64,000 nucleotides of DNA, taken from assembly GCA_964363305.1 (NCBI GenBank), contig CAYIHX010000003.1, positions 1-64,000 of the forward strand. Direction: 5' to 3'. Position numbers and translations under genes: made by a program. The stretch comes from CAYIHX01 sp964363305. Its GTDB lineage: Bacteria; Bdellovibrionota; UBA1018. How positions within the stretch are numbered: position 1 is the stretch's first letter; each line of letters begins with the position of its first letter. Shown in pieces: positions 15,420 to 23,834 of this stretch. A model generated the notes under the pieces. The model had not been told where the DNA came from, did no database searches, and saw nothing but the letters and a program-made list of their open reading frames with translations.

Positions 15420-17762
15420 ATGAAAAACCGCGTTTGGTTATTGGCACTCCCGGTAGTCGTCCTCGCCGTCTGCTCCTTCTGGATCGGAGAGCTCGGGATC
15501 GATGGTGATTTGACGAATTCCATGCTCCGCGACCGGGCGTTTCCCGCCGTTCGGGTCGTCGAAGGCTGGTTTACCAATACGAAGTTTAACCTGCGCGGCG
15601 CTCAGCCACCCAAAAACAAGATCGTCATCGTCGAAGTCGACAATGCGTCCATTACCCAGTTTGGGCGCTGGCCCTGGCATCGGGACGTGACCGCCTACGT
15701 CGTTGATAAAATCTTCGAGGCCGGCGCCAAGGCCGTGGGCCTCGACATGGTTTTTTCCGAGCCCGATGTACGCGTGCCTGAACCGCTGGCTGCCGAGCTG
15801 AACAAGGCGAATCTGGGTCACCTCGTCAATCGATTCGAAACAGACAGCGCCCTCGAGGCGAGTTTTGCGAGGCACCAAAACCAACTCGTGACCGGCTTTA
15901 CGGTCAGCATGAACTGCCAGCCCATCTACCGTGCCACGGCCGCCGACTGCCCAATCGAAGACCCGGAGTCCAAGGCGCTCCACCCCGAGGAATTCGCGAA
16001 ATTCGGCTTTGACGAAATCAAGGGACCGCTCGCCTTCGACATGATGCGGACGCCACTGCTTTCAATGGTCGACCTGATTCCGAATCTCCCCATGTACGAC
16101 GCTGTCACCCGCCACTCGGGCTACTTCAACGCCTATCCGGACGGCGATGGTGTCATCCGTCGCACCAACCTCGTGATGCTGGGCAATGGCCGCCCCATGA
16201 CCTCGCTTCCCATGCAGCTTGCCAAGCTCGCGCTGGGCGAAAAATTGGGTATCGAGTTCACCGAAGACCACCGCGTCAAGCACATCTATTTCGCCAAATC
16301 GGGGCGCGAGATTCCGGTCTCCCCGCTCGGCGTGATGGAAATTAACTTTCGGGGTCCGGGCTTCACGTTTCCCTACGTATCCGCGCTTGACGTCGTCTCC
16401 GATGAGGCCCATGTCAACGTGACTCGTGGTCTCGCCTCGGTAACCCAGGAGTCCAAGAATGACCTTCTGAAAGATGCCGTCGTGCTTTTTGGCATTTCCG
16501 CGCTCGGGGTCTTCGACATGAGGGCGTTCCCGACTGACTCGAATGTGCCCGGAGTGGAGGGACATGCCACCATCCTGGATAACCTGCTCCACAACGACAT
16601 GATGAGGCACGGATCGAGCAACTTCGGCCGCATCATCCTTCTCCTGTTGATGACCCTGGGCGCCGTGACATTCGCCTGGACGACCCAAAAGCTTGAAGCC
16701 ATCCCGGCCCTGCTTCTTTTCGTCGTCGTCATGGCCGGCCTGAGCGTCACGGATCTCAAATTGCTCTTCGCCAACAATCAAAACTGGAACACGGGCTTTC
16801 TCTACCTCGAGCTTTCGGGAATTTTTGTACTGACGATCGCCATGAAGTACGTTCTCGAGGAGCGGAACAAGAAATTCATCAAAGGCGCTTTCGCGCGCTA
16901 CGTCGCGCCGGCGGTCGTCGACTCCATTATCAAAGATCCGGCAAAGCTCACGGTGGGAGGAAACAAGAAGGACCTCACCATCATGTTCTCCGACATCCGC
17001 AGCTTTACGACCTTTTCTGAAAAGCTCGATCCCAAGATCTTATCGAATTTTCTGAACGACTACCTCGGCATCATGACCGACATCGTTTTTGAATTCGAGG
17101 GGACCCTCGATAAGTACATCGGGGATGCCGTGATGGCGTTCTGGGGTTCACCGCTGGATCAGCCGAAGCACGCCCTCAACGCCTGTAACGCTGCCGCTAA
17201 AATGCAACGCACGCTGGCCGAGCACCGTCCGCGCTATAAGAAGCTCTACGACATCGACGTCAATATCGGCTGCGGGATCAACTCAGGCCCGGTGACCGTC
17301 GGCAACATGGGTTCGGATCGCATCTTCGCCTACACCGTCATCGGCGATCATGTGAACCTCGCCTCCCGCCTCGAAGGGCTGACTAAGTTCTACGGCGCCG
17401 GTGTGCTGACCACACGGTTCACCTTCGACAGCATCGAGGGCGCAGGGCTAAGCGTTCCCAAGCACCGGGTGCTCGACTTCGTCAAAGTAAAGGGCAAGAA
17501 GAACGCGATTGAGTTGATCGAGGTGCTTTCTCGCGATTTGCCCGCCGACGGGGTGGCGGCGTTTACCGAGGCTCGCACACTCTATGGTCAGCAGAAATGG
17601 GATGAGGCGACTGAAAAGTTCAATCTTTCCAATCAGCTCAACCGCCCCAACCCGGAGGAAGGCGACGGTCCGTCTGAAATGTACCTCGAACGTTTAAAAG
17701 AACTCAAAGCTCAGCCCCCAGGTACCGATTGGGATGGTAGCTGGGAAATGACCAGTAAATAA
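15420..17762 (+). CDS. CHASE2-domain transmembrane adenylate cyclase (class III)
   Basis: A 780-residue membrane protein. An N-terminal anchor (about 5-22) is followed by a large extracytoplasmic CHASE2 sensor (about 45-385; marks include KIVIVEVDNASITQFG and AKAVGLDMVFSEP), three membrane helices (about 400-475) and a class III cyclase domain (about 495-720). Metal-binding Asp525 (FSDIRSFT) and Asp569 (YIGDAVMAFWG) are present, as are Lys564 and the Asp of VIGDHVN that select adenine and the NLASR transition-state residues. It should make cAMP in response to an outside signal. A cNMP-binding protein gene follows 12 bp downstream. Confidence 0.93.
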   Translation: MKNRVWLLALPVVVLAVCSFWIGELGIDGDLTNSMLRDRAFPAVRVVEGWFTNTKFNLRGAQPPKNKIVIVEVDNASITQFGRWPWHRDVTAYVVDKIFEAGAKAVGLDMVFSEPDVRVPEPLAAELNKANLGHLVNRFETDSALEASFARHQNQLVTGFTVSMNCQPIYRATAADCPIEDPESKALHPEEFAKFGFDEIKGPLAFDMMRTPLLSMVDLIPNLPMYDAVTRHSGYFNAYPDGDGVIRRTNLVMLGNGRPMTSLPMQLAKLALGEKLGIEFTEDHRVKHIYFAKSGREIPVSPLGVMEINFRGPGFTFPYVSALDVVSDEAHVNVTRGLASVTQESKNDLLKDAVVLFGISALGVFDMRAFPTDSNVPGVEGHATILDNLLHNDMMRHGSSNFGRIILLLLMTLGAVTFAWTTQKLEAIPALLLFVVVMAGLSVTDLKLLFANNQNWNTGFLYLELSGIFVLTIAMKYVLEERNKKFIKGAFARYVAPAVVDSIIKDPAKLTVGGNKKDLTIMFSDIRSFTTFSEKLDPKILSNFLNDYLGIMTDIVFEFEGTLDKYIGDAVMAFWGSPLDQPKHALNACNAAAKMQRTLAEHRPRYKKLYDIDVNIGCGINSGPVTVGNMGSDRIFAYTVIGDHVNLASRLEGLTKFYGAGVLTTRFTFDSIEGAGLSVPKHRVLDFVKVKGKKNAIELIEVLSRDLPADGVAAFTEARTLYGQQKWDEATEKFNLSNQLNRPNPEEGDGPSEMYLERLKELKAQPPGTDWDGSWEMTSK

Positions 17763-17774
17763 GGCGGCAATTCG

Positions 17775-18851
17775 ATGGCGCTCCTGCAACCCAAACCCGC
17801 AACCCCTCCTTCCGGCACAGCCGCTGCGCCCGGGCCGCAGGCGTTCAAGCTGAAAAAGGGAACACTCCTCTTCAGCGAAGGGGATAGCTCACGGGCGATG
17901 TATTTTCTAAAAGCGGGGATGATCCGAATCTTCAAAAAGAAAAGCGACAGCGCGATCGAAATCGATACCATCCATTCGGGCCAGGTCGTCGGCGAACTCG
18001 CCTTCCTGGACGGCAACCCCCGCTCGGCATCCGGCGAAGCGCTCACTGATTGCGAGCTAGTCGAAATCTCCGGTCCTACGTTTCAATCTGTCCTCGCCAA
18101 AATGCCGGACTGGTTGAAAATTCTCATGAAGACCATCGTGGGCCGGCTACGCAGCTCCAGCACACGAATCCGTCAGCTCGAGACGGCGAGCTCGTCAATG
18201 GACTACAGCGACAAGGACGGGAAGAAAAACTACATCTACCTAGGAAGTACCGATGTCCTCAAGCTCTGTTCGGCCATCTTGCTGGTGGCCGCCAGAAACG
18301 GCATAAAAAAACCTGAAGGTATCGAACTTCGGCCGCATTTGCTGGTTCGGTACGGAAATCAGATCATTGGAGTTCCCGCCGCGAAGATGACCACGATGCT
18401 CGATGTGCTCTCTCAAGTAGGGATCGTCAAGCTCACCGAGACGGGGGATGCCTACCTGACGGATCCCGACTTCCTCGAACAGCTGATTACCTACCTCAAC
18501 GAGGAGTACCTGCTCCAGCCCACCAAACGACACGATATCAGCCTCCGGGGATTTCTGGTGATGAGCCTCATCGTCAAAAATATCGCCAAGTACCTTCCCG
18601 ATCCGAAGACCGGGCTCACGAAGGTGAACCTAGCCGAGATCTTGAAAGTCGAAACTCCGGCAGGCGGCAAAGAGCCCTTTCGGATGGAGGAGTTTCCCGA
18701 ACTCGTCAAGTTGGGCTACTGCACTAACGTCGGCATCGTCAGCGCGTCAGAAGCCAATACGGACCTCAAGCCCGAGAGCTTCGTTCACAACTACCGGATG
18801 CAGCGCGTAGTCATGGCGATTCATGCCGTGAACGAGCAAAAGCGAAAGTAG
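17775..18851 (+). CDS. Cyclic-nucleotide-binding protein paired with the adenylate cyclase
   Basis: A 358-residue protein. After a Pro/Ala-rich start, residues 24-135 form a CRP-like cNMP-binding domain (LLFSEGDSSRAMYFL, phosphate-binding cassette GELAFLDGNPRSAS with Glu74 and Arg83). The C-terminal 200 residues are not the usual short CRP helix-turn-helix. A segment around 200-235 (VPAAKMTTMLDVLSQVGIVKL) could form a winged helix; the rest is unrecognised. AAGGCGG gives a good ribosome site. Placed directly behind the cyclase, it is very likely the cAMP effector. Whether it binds DNA or proteins is open. Confidence 0.88.
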   Translation: MALLQPKPATPPSGTAAAPGPQAFKLKKGTLLFSEGDSSRAMYFLKAGMIRIFKKKSDSAIEIDTIHSGQVVGELAFLDGNPRSASGEALTDCELVEISGPTFQSVLAKMPDWLKILMKTIVGRLRSSSTRIRQLETASSSMDYSDKDGKKNYIYLGSTDVLKLCSAILLVAARNGIKKPEGIELRPHLLVRYGNQIIGVPAAKMTTMLDVLSQVGIVKLTETGDAYLTDPDFLEQLITYLNEEYLLQPTKRHDISLRGFLVMSLIVKNIAKYLPDPKTGLTKVNLAEILKVETPAGGKEPFRMEEFPELVKLGYCTNVGIVSASEANTDLKPESFVHNYRMQRVVMAIHAVNEQKRK

Positions 18852-18882
18852 ATCCGATTCAGTTGTATGGTAGGGTCCGGCC

Positions 18883-20415
18883 ATGTCGGAGCCCTCCCCC
18901 CCCAAAATCAACCACGAGGTCCTTCAGCACTGTGCCCAGGTCCTCGAAGCCATCGCGGACGATACGCTCATCCTCTCGCAGCTCTCATCCGCCGACCGTG
19001 TCCGTTTCATGATGGCGGCGGGCCGGGTGATTCACCCCGAGCAGGCCCAGATTCGCCACCGGTTGAAAGCCATGCGCAGCTTGAAAAGGAAGGAAAAGGA
19101 ATCGAAAGACCGCGCGCTTCGAGCTACGACCTCCATTCGGGCTTCGCGCAAAGAATCCGTTTTCATCGCCCCCATACGGCAGCTCGCCGAGCAGCGGTCC
19201 GCAGCTTCCTCCGTCGTCCTCCTGGAACGCCCGCGCGACTGCTACATCTGCAAAGAATCCTTCGCTCAGGTGCACTTTTTCTACGACTCTATGTGCCCGG
19301 CCTGCGCGCAATTCAACTACGAGAAGCGATTCCAGACCGCCCCCCTTCATGGTCGCGTCGCGATCATCACGGGCGCACGCATGAAGATTGGATATCAAGC
19401 GGCCCTGATGCTCCTGCGGGCCGGCGCTCGAGTCATCGTCACGACTCGCTTTCCACAAGACGCCGCGGTTCGATTTGGGCGTGAAACCGACTTCCTGGCT
19501 TGGGGAAGTCGCCTCCAGATTCACGGCCTCGACCTGCGCCACTCACCGAGCGTCGAGGTCTTCACCCGCCTGATGGATCAGACTCTTGACCGCCTTGATT
19601 TTCTGATCAACAACGCCGCTCAGACGGTGCGGCGTCCTCCGGGTTTCTATCAACACCTGATGGAGATTGAAACGCAGCCCTTCGAGGCCCTGCCGAAGGA
19701 AGCGCAAAAAGTTCTTGAGCAGCACGAGCAGCTCAAGCGCGCTCTGATCGGCGAGCCCGGTACCCAATGGCTGGCGGACTGGCATCAGGGCAAGGCCGTT
19801 CCGACCCTGGGAATTACCGCTTCCGCCGCGCTTTCGCAGATTCCGTACCGTTTCGACGAGGAGACCTCCGCCGAGCATTTTCCGGCGGGTCAGCTCGATG
19901 CGGATCTTCAACAAGTCGATCAACGCGGCATGAACAGCTGGAGAATGCGCCTGGCCGATGTGCCCACGGCGGAGATGCTCGAGGTGCAACTGGTCAACTC
20001 CGTCGCCCCGTTCATTCTCTGCAGCAAGCTCAAGCCGCTCATGATGCGAGACCGCACCGGCGCCAAGCACGTCATCAACGTTTCCGCCATGGAGGGAAAG
20101 TTCGCGCGCCATACGAAGACTGACAAGCATCCTCACACGAATATGGCGAAGGCCGCCCTCAACATGATGACGCTCACCTCGGCGCGAGATTACGTCCGAG
20201 ACGGAATCTATATGAACGCCGTAGATACCGGCTGGGTGACGGATGAAGATCCCGCCGCTCTGTCAGCGCGCAAACAGGATGAACACGACTTCCAGCCGCC
20301 GCTCGACATCATCGATGGTGCGGCTCGTATCTGCGACCCTATTTTTTCAGGCTTCCTCACGGGCCAGCACTCCTGGGGAAATTTCCTCAAGGACTACCGG
20401 CCGACGGAATGGTGA
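18883..20415 (+). CDS. SDR-fold protein with N-terminal zinc ribbon and no catalytic tyrosine
   Basis: A 510-residue protein. Residues 1-115 are helical and basic. Cys120, Cys123, Cys138 and Cys141 (CYIC...CPAC) form a probable zinc ribbon. From about 155 a short-chain dehydrogenase domain begins: TGARMKIG for NAD(P), then FLINNAAQT, with the active-site Ser401 (NVSAM). Where YxxxK is expected the sequence is HTNMAK, so the Tyr position is Thr419 while Lys423 remains. An insertion of about 100 residues sits between NNAAQ and the Ser. It may be a non-enzymatic NAD(P)-binding protein or use another acid. It is cotranscribed at most loosely with the cNMP gene (31-bp gap). Confidence 0.8.
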   Translation: MSEPSPPKINHEVLQHCAQVLEAIADDTLILSQLSSADRVRFMMAAGRVIHPEQAQIRHRLKAMRSLKRKEKESKDRALRATTSIRASRKESVFIAPIRQLAEQRSAASSVVLLERPRDCYICKESFAQVHFFYDSMCPACAQFNYEKRFQTAPLHGRVAIITGARMKIGYQAALMLLRAGARVIVTTRFPQDAAVRFGRETDFLAWGSRLQIHGLDLRHSPSVEVFTRLMDQTLDRLDFLINNAAQTVRRPPGFYQHLMEIETQPFEALPKEAQKVLEQHEQLKRALIGEPGTQWLADWHQGKAVPTLGITASAALSQIPYRFDEETSAEHFPAGQLDADLQQVDQRGMNSWRMRLADVPTAEMLEVQLVNSVAPFILCSKLKPLMMRDRTGAKHVINVSAMEGKFARHTKTDKHPHTNMAKAALNMMTLTSARDYVRDGIYMNAVDTGWVTDEDPAALSARKQDEHDFQPPLDIIDGAARICDPIFSGFLTGQHSWGNFLKDYRPTEW

Positions 20416-20427
20416 CAGCTCGGCGCC

Positions 20428-21468
20428 TTAAACCAGCTCAGGCCGGACCTTTTTGACACCCTCGACGATCTGGCGAATATCTTGCGCGCGATCCTTACGC
20501 GCTACGAGCAGCGCGCTACCGGTATCAACGATGATCAAATCATCCACCCCCAGCAAAGCGACTAGTTTCCCCGGTGCATCGATGATGTTTCCGGTCGCTT
20601 CGACCGAAACCACCTCTCCGCCCGTCACGGTGCCGGCCATGTGCCGCGCCCGGAGCACCTCAGCCAAACCCTCCAGCGAAGGCCAGCTTCCGAGATCATC
20701 CCAGCCACAATCGAGACGCAAGGAAACCACATTCTTCGCTCGCTCCATGACACCGTAGTCGATCGACGTCGCCGTCATCAAAGGATAGGCTCGAGAAATC
20801 TCGCCGTCCGCCTTCTCCCAGGCCTTTCGCATCTCGGGCATGAACTCATCGAAGGCACGCAAAACGACTTCAGCCCGCCACACGAACATCCCGCCGTTCC
20901 ACAGAAAATTTCCGGCGGCGAGAAACTCACGGGCACGATCCAGATTGGGTTTTTCGACAAAAGCGTCAACCACCACCGGGCCCGCTTCACCACCGTCCGC
21001 CACCCGAAGATAACCGTAGCCTGTCTCGGGGCGAGTCGGCTGGATGCCCAAGGTCACCAGGTCATCGTGTCGAGTCGCCCAATCGATCGCGGCACGCACG
21101 GTCGCCTGGTAATCTTCAAGCCGCGGAATATGATGGTCGGCGGGCATCACGAGCATCACAGCCTTCGGATCGCGTTTCGCGACCTCACGCGCCGCCCAGT
21201 AGACGCAAGGCGCGGTATTGCGGCCTTGCGGCTCTTCCAAAACACGGCATTCAGGCGCTTCCTCGCGAATCGCCGGGCCCAGAAGCTGCGTCGTCACGAT
21301 CATGCGATGACCCCGCGGCACAATGCCGTCAAAGCGATCCAAAGTCTGGCGCAACAGGGACGGCCCCCCCGCAAAACTGAGAAGCTGCTTAGGGCGACGA
21401 CTCGTGCTCTTGGGCCAGAAGCGAGTGCCACTTCCTCCGGCCATGATCACCAACTCCGGCGCGCTCAT
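20428..21468 (-). CDS. manC: Mannose-1-phosphate guanylyltransferase
   Basis: A 346-residue nucleotidyltransferase making GDP-mannose from mannose-1-phosphate and GTP, a donor for surface polysaccharides. The signature loop is MAGGSGTRFWPKS with a downstream PKQLL, and further family marks are EPQGRNTAP, MPADHHI, FVEKPN, NGGMFVWRAE and CGWDDLGSW. The fused isomerase domain of long ManC/AlgA enzymes is missing here but is supplied as a separate cupin protein by the gene upstream, whose stop overlaps this start (21465-21468). Confidence 0.94.
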   Translation of the reverse strand: MSAPELVIMAGGSGTRFWPKSTSRRPKQLLSFAGGPSLLRQTLDRFDGIVPRGHRMIVTTQLLGPAIREEAPECRVLEEPQGRNTAPCVYWAAREVAKRDPKAVMLVMPADHHIPRLEDYQATVRAAIDWATRHDDLVTLGIQPTRPETGYGYLRVADGGEAGPVVVDAFVEKPNLDRAREFLAAGNFLWNGGMFVWRAEVVLRAFDEFMPEMRKAWEKADGEISRAYPLMTATSIDYGVMERAKNVVSLRLDCGWDDLGSWPSLEGLAEVLRARHMAGTVTGGEVVSVEATGNIIDAPGKLVALLGVDDLIIVDTGSALLVARKDRAQDIRQIVEGVKKVRPELV

Positions 21469-21836
21469 GCTTTCGACGTGCCTTCTCGGCCGTATGTATC
21501 TTCGATTCGAACCACATCATTCAGATGGGGAGTCGAGACCTCGAAAATATCGGTATCTTCAATAGCCACCACCCGATGCTTGCGGCCGGTCGGAATGTGA
21601 TGAGCCTCACCGGCGTTCATCGTGATTTCTTCCAGCTCCCCCGCCGCGTCCTCAAAAACGAGGATCATCTTTCCAGAGGCGACGTACATCGTCTCTTCTT
21701 TGACCTGATGATACTGAAGGCTCAGCCGCTGGCCCTTTTTCACATGAAGAATTTTTCCGACATAATCTTTGGTTTGCGCCCAAATCAGCTCATGCCCCCA
21801 AGGCTTTTCTACTTTTTGAATGTTCTGTTTGGCCAT
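21465..21836 (-). CDS. Cupin-type mannose-6-phosphate isomerase (type II) domain protein
   Basis: A 123-residue single cupin. It starts with the family mark VEKPWGHELIWAQT and has metal-ligand motifs LSLQYHQVKEET (histidine and glutamates) and GEAHHIPTGRKHRV. It matches the isomerase half of bifunctional AlgA/ManC proteins, which interconvert mannose-6-phosphate and fructose-6-phosphate. Translationally coupled to manC, it probably supplies the first step of the same GDP-mannose pathway. Confidence 0.9.
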   Translation of the reverse strand: MAKQNIQKVEKPWGHELIWAQTKDYVGKILHVKKGQRLSLQYHQVKEETMYVASGKMILVFEDAAGELEEITMNAGEAHHIPTGRKHRVVAIEDTDIFEVSTPHLNDVVRIEDTYGREGTSKA

Positions 21837-21841
21837 CTGCC

Positions 21842-22486
21842 CTACTCCGCTCGATTCGAAACGACGTAACTTTCGATGAATTTTTTTTCTCGGTATTGAT
21901 CGCCGGCCGCAACGGCGGCGTCTTTCGACTCGAACTTACCCACGAAGATCCGATACCGTCGGCCCAGGCTCTTCAGATCAGCCGCGCGGAGAGACACCGT
22001 CATCCCGGACTTCTGCAAACGCTCGACGACTTTCTGCGCTTCTTCAATCGAAGGGTACGACCCCACCTGTAACGTGTACTTCGGGTCCGGGGTGCTTTCC
22101 GAAATCTTCTTCAATTCCCGCTTTTGCAAAGTCGTCTTACCGGCCTCGACGGTACGAGCGGCCTGAGGCAACTCGACCTGACGAGAAACCTCGAGCCGAA
22201 TACCGGTCTTCTCCACCTCATCATGAAGCGACTTACTGAGCGCGAGGTCCGCCTCCTGGTCGATCCCCTTGCTACGCTCCACGAATTCCTGCCGGTTGGG
22301 GAGCGGATCCTCGTCGGTCTCCAGCCCATGGGCATGCTCTTCGGTCAAGACGCCGGTCGCTGGCGCCACCGTCTTGCCGAGGTGGATGCCCATCGTGAAA
22401 GAGAAAAACGCGACCGTCACCGAGAGGAAGCTCAGGACCATCAGTTCTTTTCGATCGAAGACAAAAATTTTACGCGGTGCACTCAT
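21842..22486 (-). CDS. Single-pass SPOR-domain protein
   Basis: About 214 residues from the ATG at 22486, chosen for the GAGGAAGA ribosome site 3-4 bases upstream; an extension to 22525 lacks support. One membrane helix near residues 18-38 (LMVLSFLSVTVAFFSFTMGI) leaves a short cytoplasmic start and a periplasmic part. A charged linker ends in a SPOR domain (about 135-214; YTLQVGSYPSIEEAQKVVERLQ, RRYRIFVGKFESKDAA). SPOR domains bind glycan strands without stem peptides at division sites. It starts the minus-strand run with the cupin and manC genes (5-bp gap), an unusual pairing. Confidence 0.9.
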   Translation of the reverse strand: MSAPRKIFVFDRKELMVLSFLSVTVAFFSFTMGIHLGKTVAPATGVLTEEHAHGLETDEDPLPNRQEFVERSKGIDQEADLALSKSLHDEVEKTGIRLEVSRQVELPQAARTVEAGKTTLQKRELKKISESTPDPKYTLQVGSYPSIEEAQKVVERLQKSGMTVSLRAADLKSLGRRYRIFVGKFESKDAAVAAGDQYREKKFIESYVVSNRAE

Positions 22487-22624
22487 TCTTCCTCTCAGCA
22501 TAGTGGGCGCCACTCGGCCCGTCAAACGATGGGTCTGAAAATCAGACGAAATGTCGCGTTATCCTGCCGAATCAGGGGTGCTTTCCTAGGCACGAATCTT
22601 CCATAGACCGCGGTGGAGGTACTG

Positions 22625-22819
22625 ATGAGAATAATATCAAAAAAACTGCGAAATCTAGCGAGGTCGGAGTCAGGCCAAGGCCTGTCCGAATACCTCATTC
22701 TGGTCGTCTTAATTGCCGTGACCTCGATTGCGGCCGTTCAATCCCTGGGTGGCTTAATCAAGAAAAAGCTCCAAGTGGTCCGCAATCAGATCAACTCGGA
22801 AGTGGTCTTTGATCGATGA
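22625..22819 (+). CDS. Flp-type (Tad) major pilin-like protein
   Basis: A 64-residue protein. The start ATG 22625 follows GGAGGT by 4 bases. The prepilin cleavage site is ESG|QGLSEYLILV, with Glu at +5 and Tyr at +6 exactly as in Flp pilins, followed by a hydrophobic helix (LILVVLIAVTSIAAVQSL) and a short charged tail. Flp pilins are cut by a CpaA/TadV-type peptidase and assembled by the TadABC machine into adhesion pili. None of these machine genes is in the window, so they must be elsewhere. It heads a run of overlapping pseudopilin-like genes. Confidence 0.9.
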   Translation: MRIISKKLRNLARSESGQGLSEYLILVVLIAVTSIAAVQSLGGLIKKKLQVVRNQINSEVVFDR

Positions 22820-23108
22820 CCGAGGGCAGGCCCTGATCGAGACGGTGGTCGTTCTACCCCTCGTGCTCGGCTGCTGTTTTCTAGCGTATCGCATCGGCCG
22901 ATCACAGTTCGACCATACGGAATGCGCTCGGAGGGTCTTTGAGCAGACTCGCCTTGAGATGTTGGGCGCACGGAGCAATGGATTGCTCCGACTCGGTTCA
23001 AGGGTCTCTATCGGAAAGCAGGGAAACGTCTGGGTGGGGAGGGCGAGATGCGGCGACGTCGAGGAACAAGTGCAACTGTACGACTACGCTCAGAGCGAGG
23101 CGCGCTGA
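22809..23108 (+). CDS. TadE-like pseudopilin
   Basis: A 99-residue protein starting at TTG 22809, overlapping the pilin's 3' end by 11 bp, with GGAAG upstream. The class III prepilin motif is DRG|QALIETVVVLPLVLG (Glu at +5), then a hydrophobic helix and a small extracytoplasmic domain with two Cys. TadE-family minor pilins are needed for Tad pilus assembly. It overlaps the next gene by about 60 bp in another frame. Confidence 0.75.
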   Translation: MIDDRGQALIETVVVLPLVLGCCFLAYRIGRSQFDHTECARRVFEQTRLEMLGARSNGLLRLGSRVSIGKQGNVWVGRARCGDVEEQVQLYDYAQSEAR

Positions 23109-23659
23109 GTATGCCGCTCCTCCTCATTCTCTGCGTAGCCTTCCTGTCTTATTTCTGGATCTGGAGCCACCTGGCAAACTGGCGCGAGATTCGGGATCGA
23201 CAGCTTCTTCTGGATGAATGCGTCGGCAAACAGGCTCGAAGTCTCGCGTACCGTCTTCAGAGAATGGACCGCCTGAATCAAACGGTACGTGCCACTCGAG
23301 CCGCGCTCCTCGTTACGATCGAACCCACAACTCGCGCCAGCCTGACCTCCTTGCTCTGGGTTCAATACGGCTGGCTTCAAGGAGAACACCTTCGCTGGAA
23401 TACCGACGCCATCCTGTGGCTAGCTCGCAGGGGCTGCGGAGAAGTGAAACGAGCCCTACCTCAGCCCTACCCCACCAATCCTTGGACGATCGAGGCTGCC
23501 GACCCGATCGGACCCCGCCCCTTCCGCTGGAAAGGAGAACCCCATGCCCTCTTCACCCTACGGCTCATTGCCCTCCCGCGAAGCGCCAGAGCCTATGTCT
23601 TTCTTCGCAACCGAAGCTGGCAATCCAGCTACCAAAAACCGAGGGCAAGCCCTCTCTGA
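23048..23659 (+). CDS. TadG/pseudopilin-like membrane-anchored protein
   Basis: A 203-residue protein. The N-terminus is very basic and ends in SERG|ALSMPLLLILCVAFLSYFW, a prepilin-like leader and helix that lacks the usual Glu at +5. The remainder is an Arg-rich extracytoplasmic domain with two Cys (CVGKQ, RRGCG) and no family I recognise. The ATG 23048 keeps the basic leader; an alternative ATG at 23111, just after the previous stop, would remove it. The 5' end overlaps the TadE-like gene and the 3' end overlaps the next pseudopilin, each by about 60 bp. Confidence 0.65.
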   Translation: MRRRRGTSATVRLRSERGALSMPLLLILCVAFLSYFWIWSHLANWREIRDRQLLLDECVGKQARSLAYRLQRMDRLNQTVRATRAALLVTIEPTTRASLTSLLWVQYGWLQGEHLRWNTDAILWLARRGCGEVKRALPQPYPTNPWTIEAADPIGPRPFRWKGEPHALFTLRLIALPRSARAYVFLRNRSWQSSYQKPRASPL

Positions 23660-23834
23660 GGCCATTTTATGGATCGCCCTATTCACCTTGATGTGCGTCG
23701 CCGCTGCAGGCGTCTTTCGACAAGAATTCAAGAACTACTCAACGGCTCTCGAGCGCTTTCAGGCGCAGCGGCGGCCGTCCTCGCCCTCGCTCTCGCTTGG
23801 ACCGCCGAGTCCTCGAGCCGCAAGCAGGGAGTGA
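23595..23834 (+). CDS. Second TadE-like pseudopilin, overlapping both neighbours
   Basis: About 79 residues from the ATG at 23595 (an in-frame ATG at 23544 is also possible). It contains the prepilin motif KNRG|QALSEAILWIALFTL, with Glu at +5, nearly identical to the RGQAL(I)E motif of the 22809 gene, then a hydrophobic helix and EFKNYSTALERF. The last 30 residues are Ser/Pro/Arg-rich and unconvincing. It overlaps the gene before by about 65 bp and the gene after by about 165 bp. The conserved motif argues it is expressed. Confidence 0.6.
   Translation: MSFFATEAGNPATKNRGQALSEAILWIALFTLMCVAAAGVFRQEFKNYSTALERFQAQRRPSSPSLSLGPPSPRAASRE

Noticed and set aside
16062..16781. 239-codon minus-strand open frame
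   Set aside because: It is antisense to the CHASE2 adenylate cyclase and its translation has no recognisable domain.
18867..19484. 205-codon plus-strand open frame
   Set aside because: It overlaps the SDR-like gene in another frame and is Arg/Ser/Pro-rich shadow sequence.
20641..21600. 319-codon plus-strand open frame
   Set aside because: It is antisense to manC and the cupin gene, which have clear family motifs; a codon-use shadow.
22586..22605. Sigma-54-like site before the pilin gene
   Set aside because: GGCACG with 4-bp spacing fits, but the essential downstream GC is CC here, so I do not call it.
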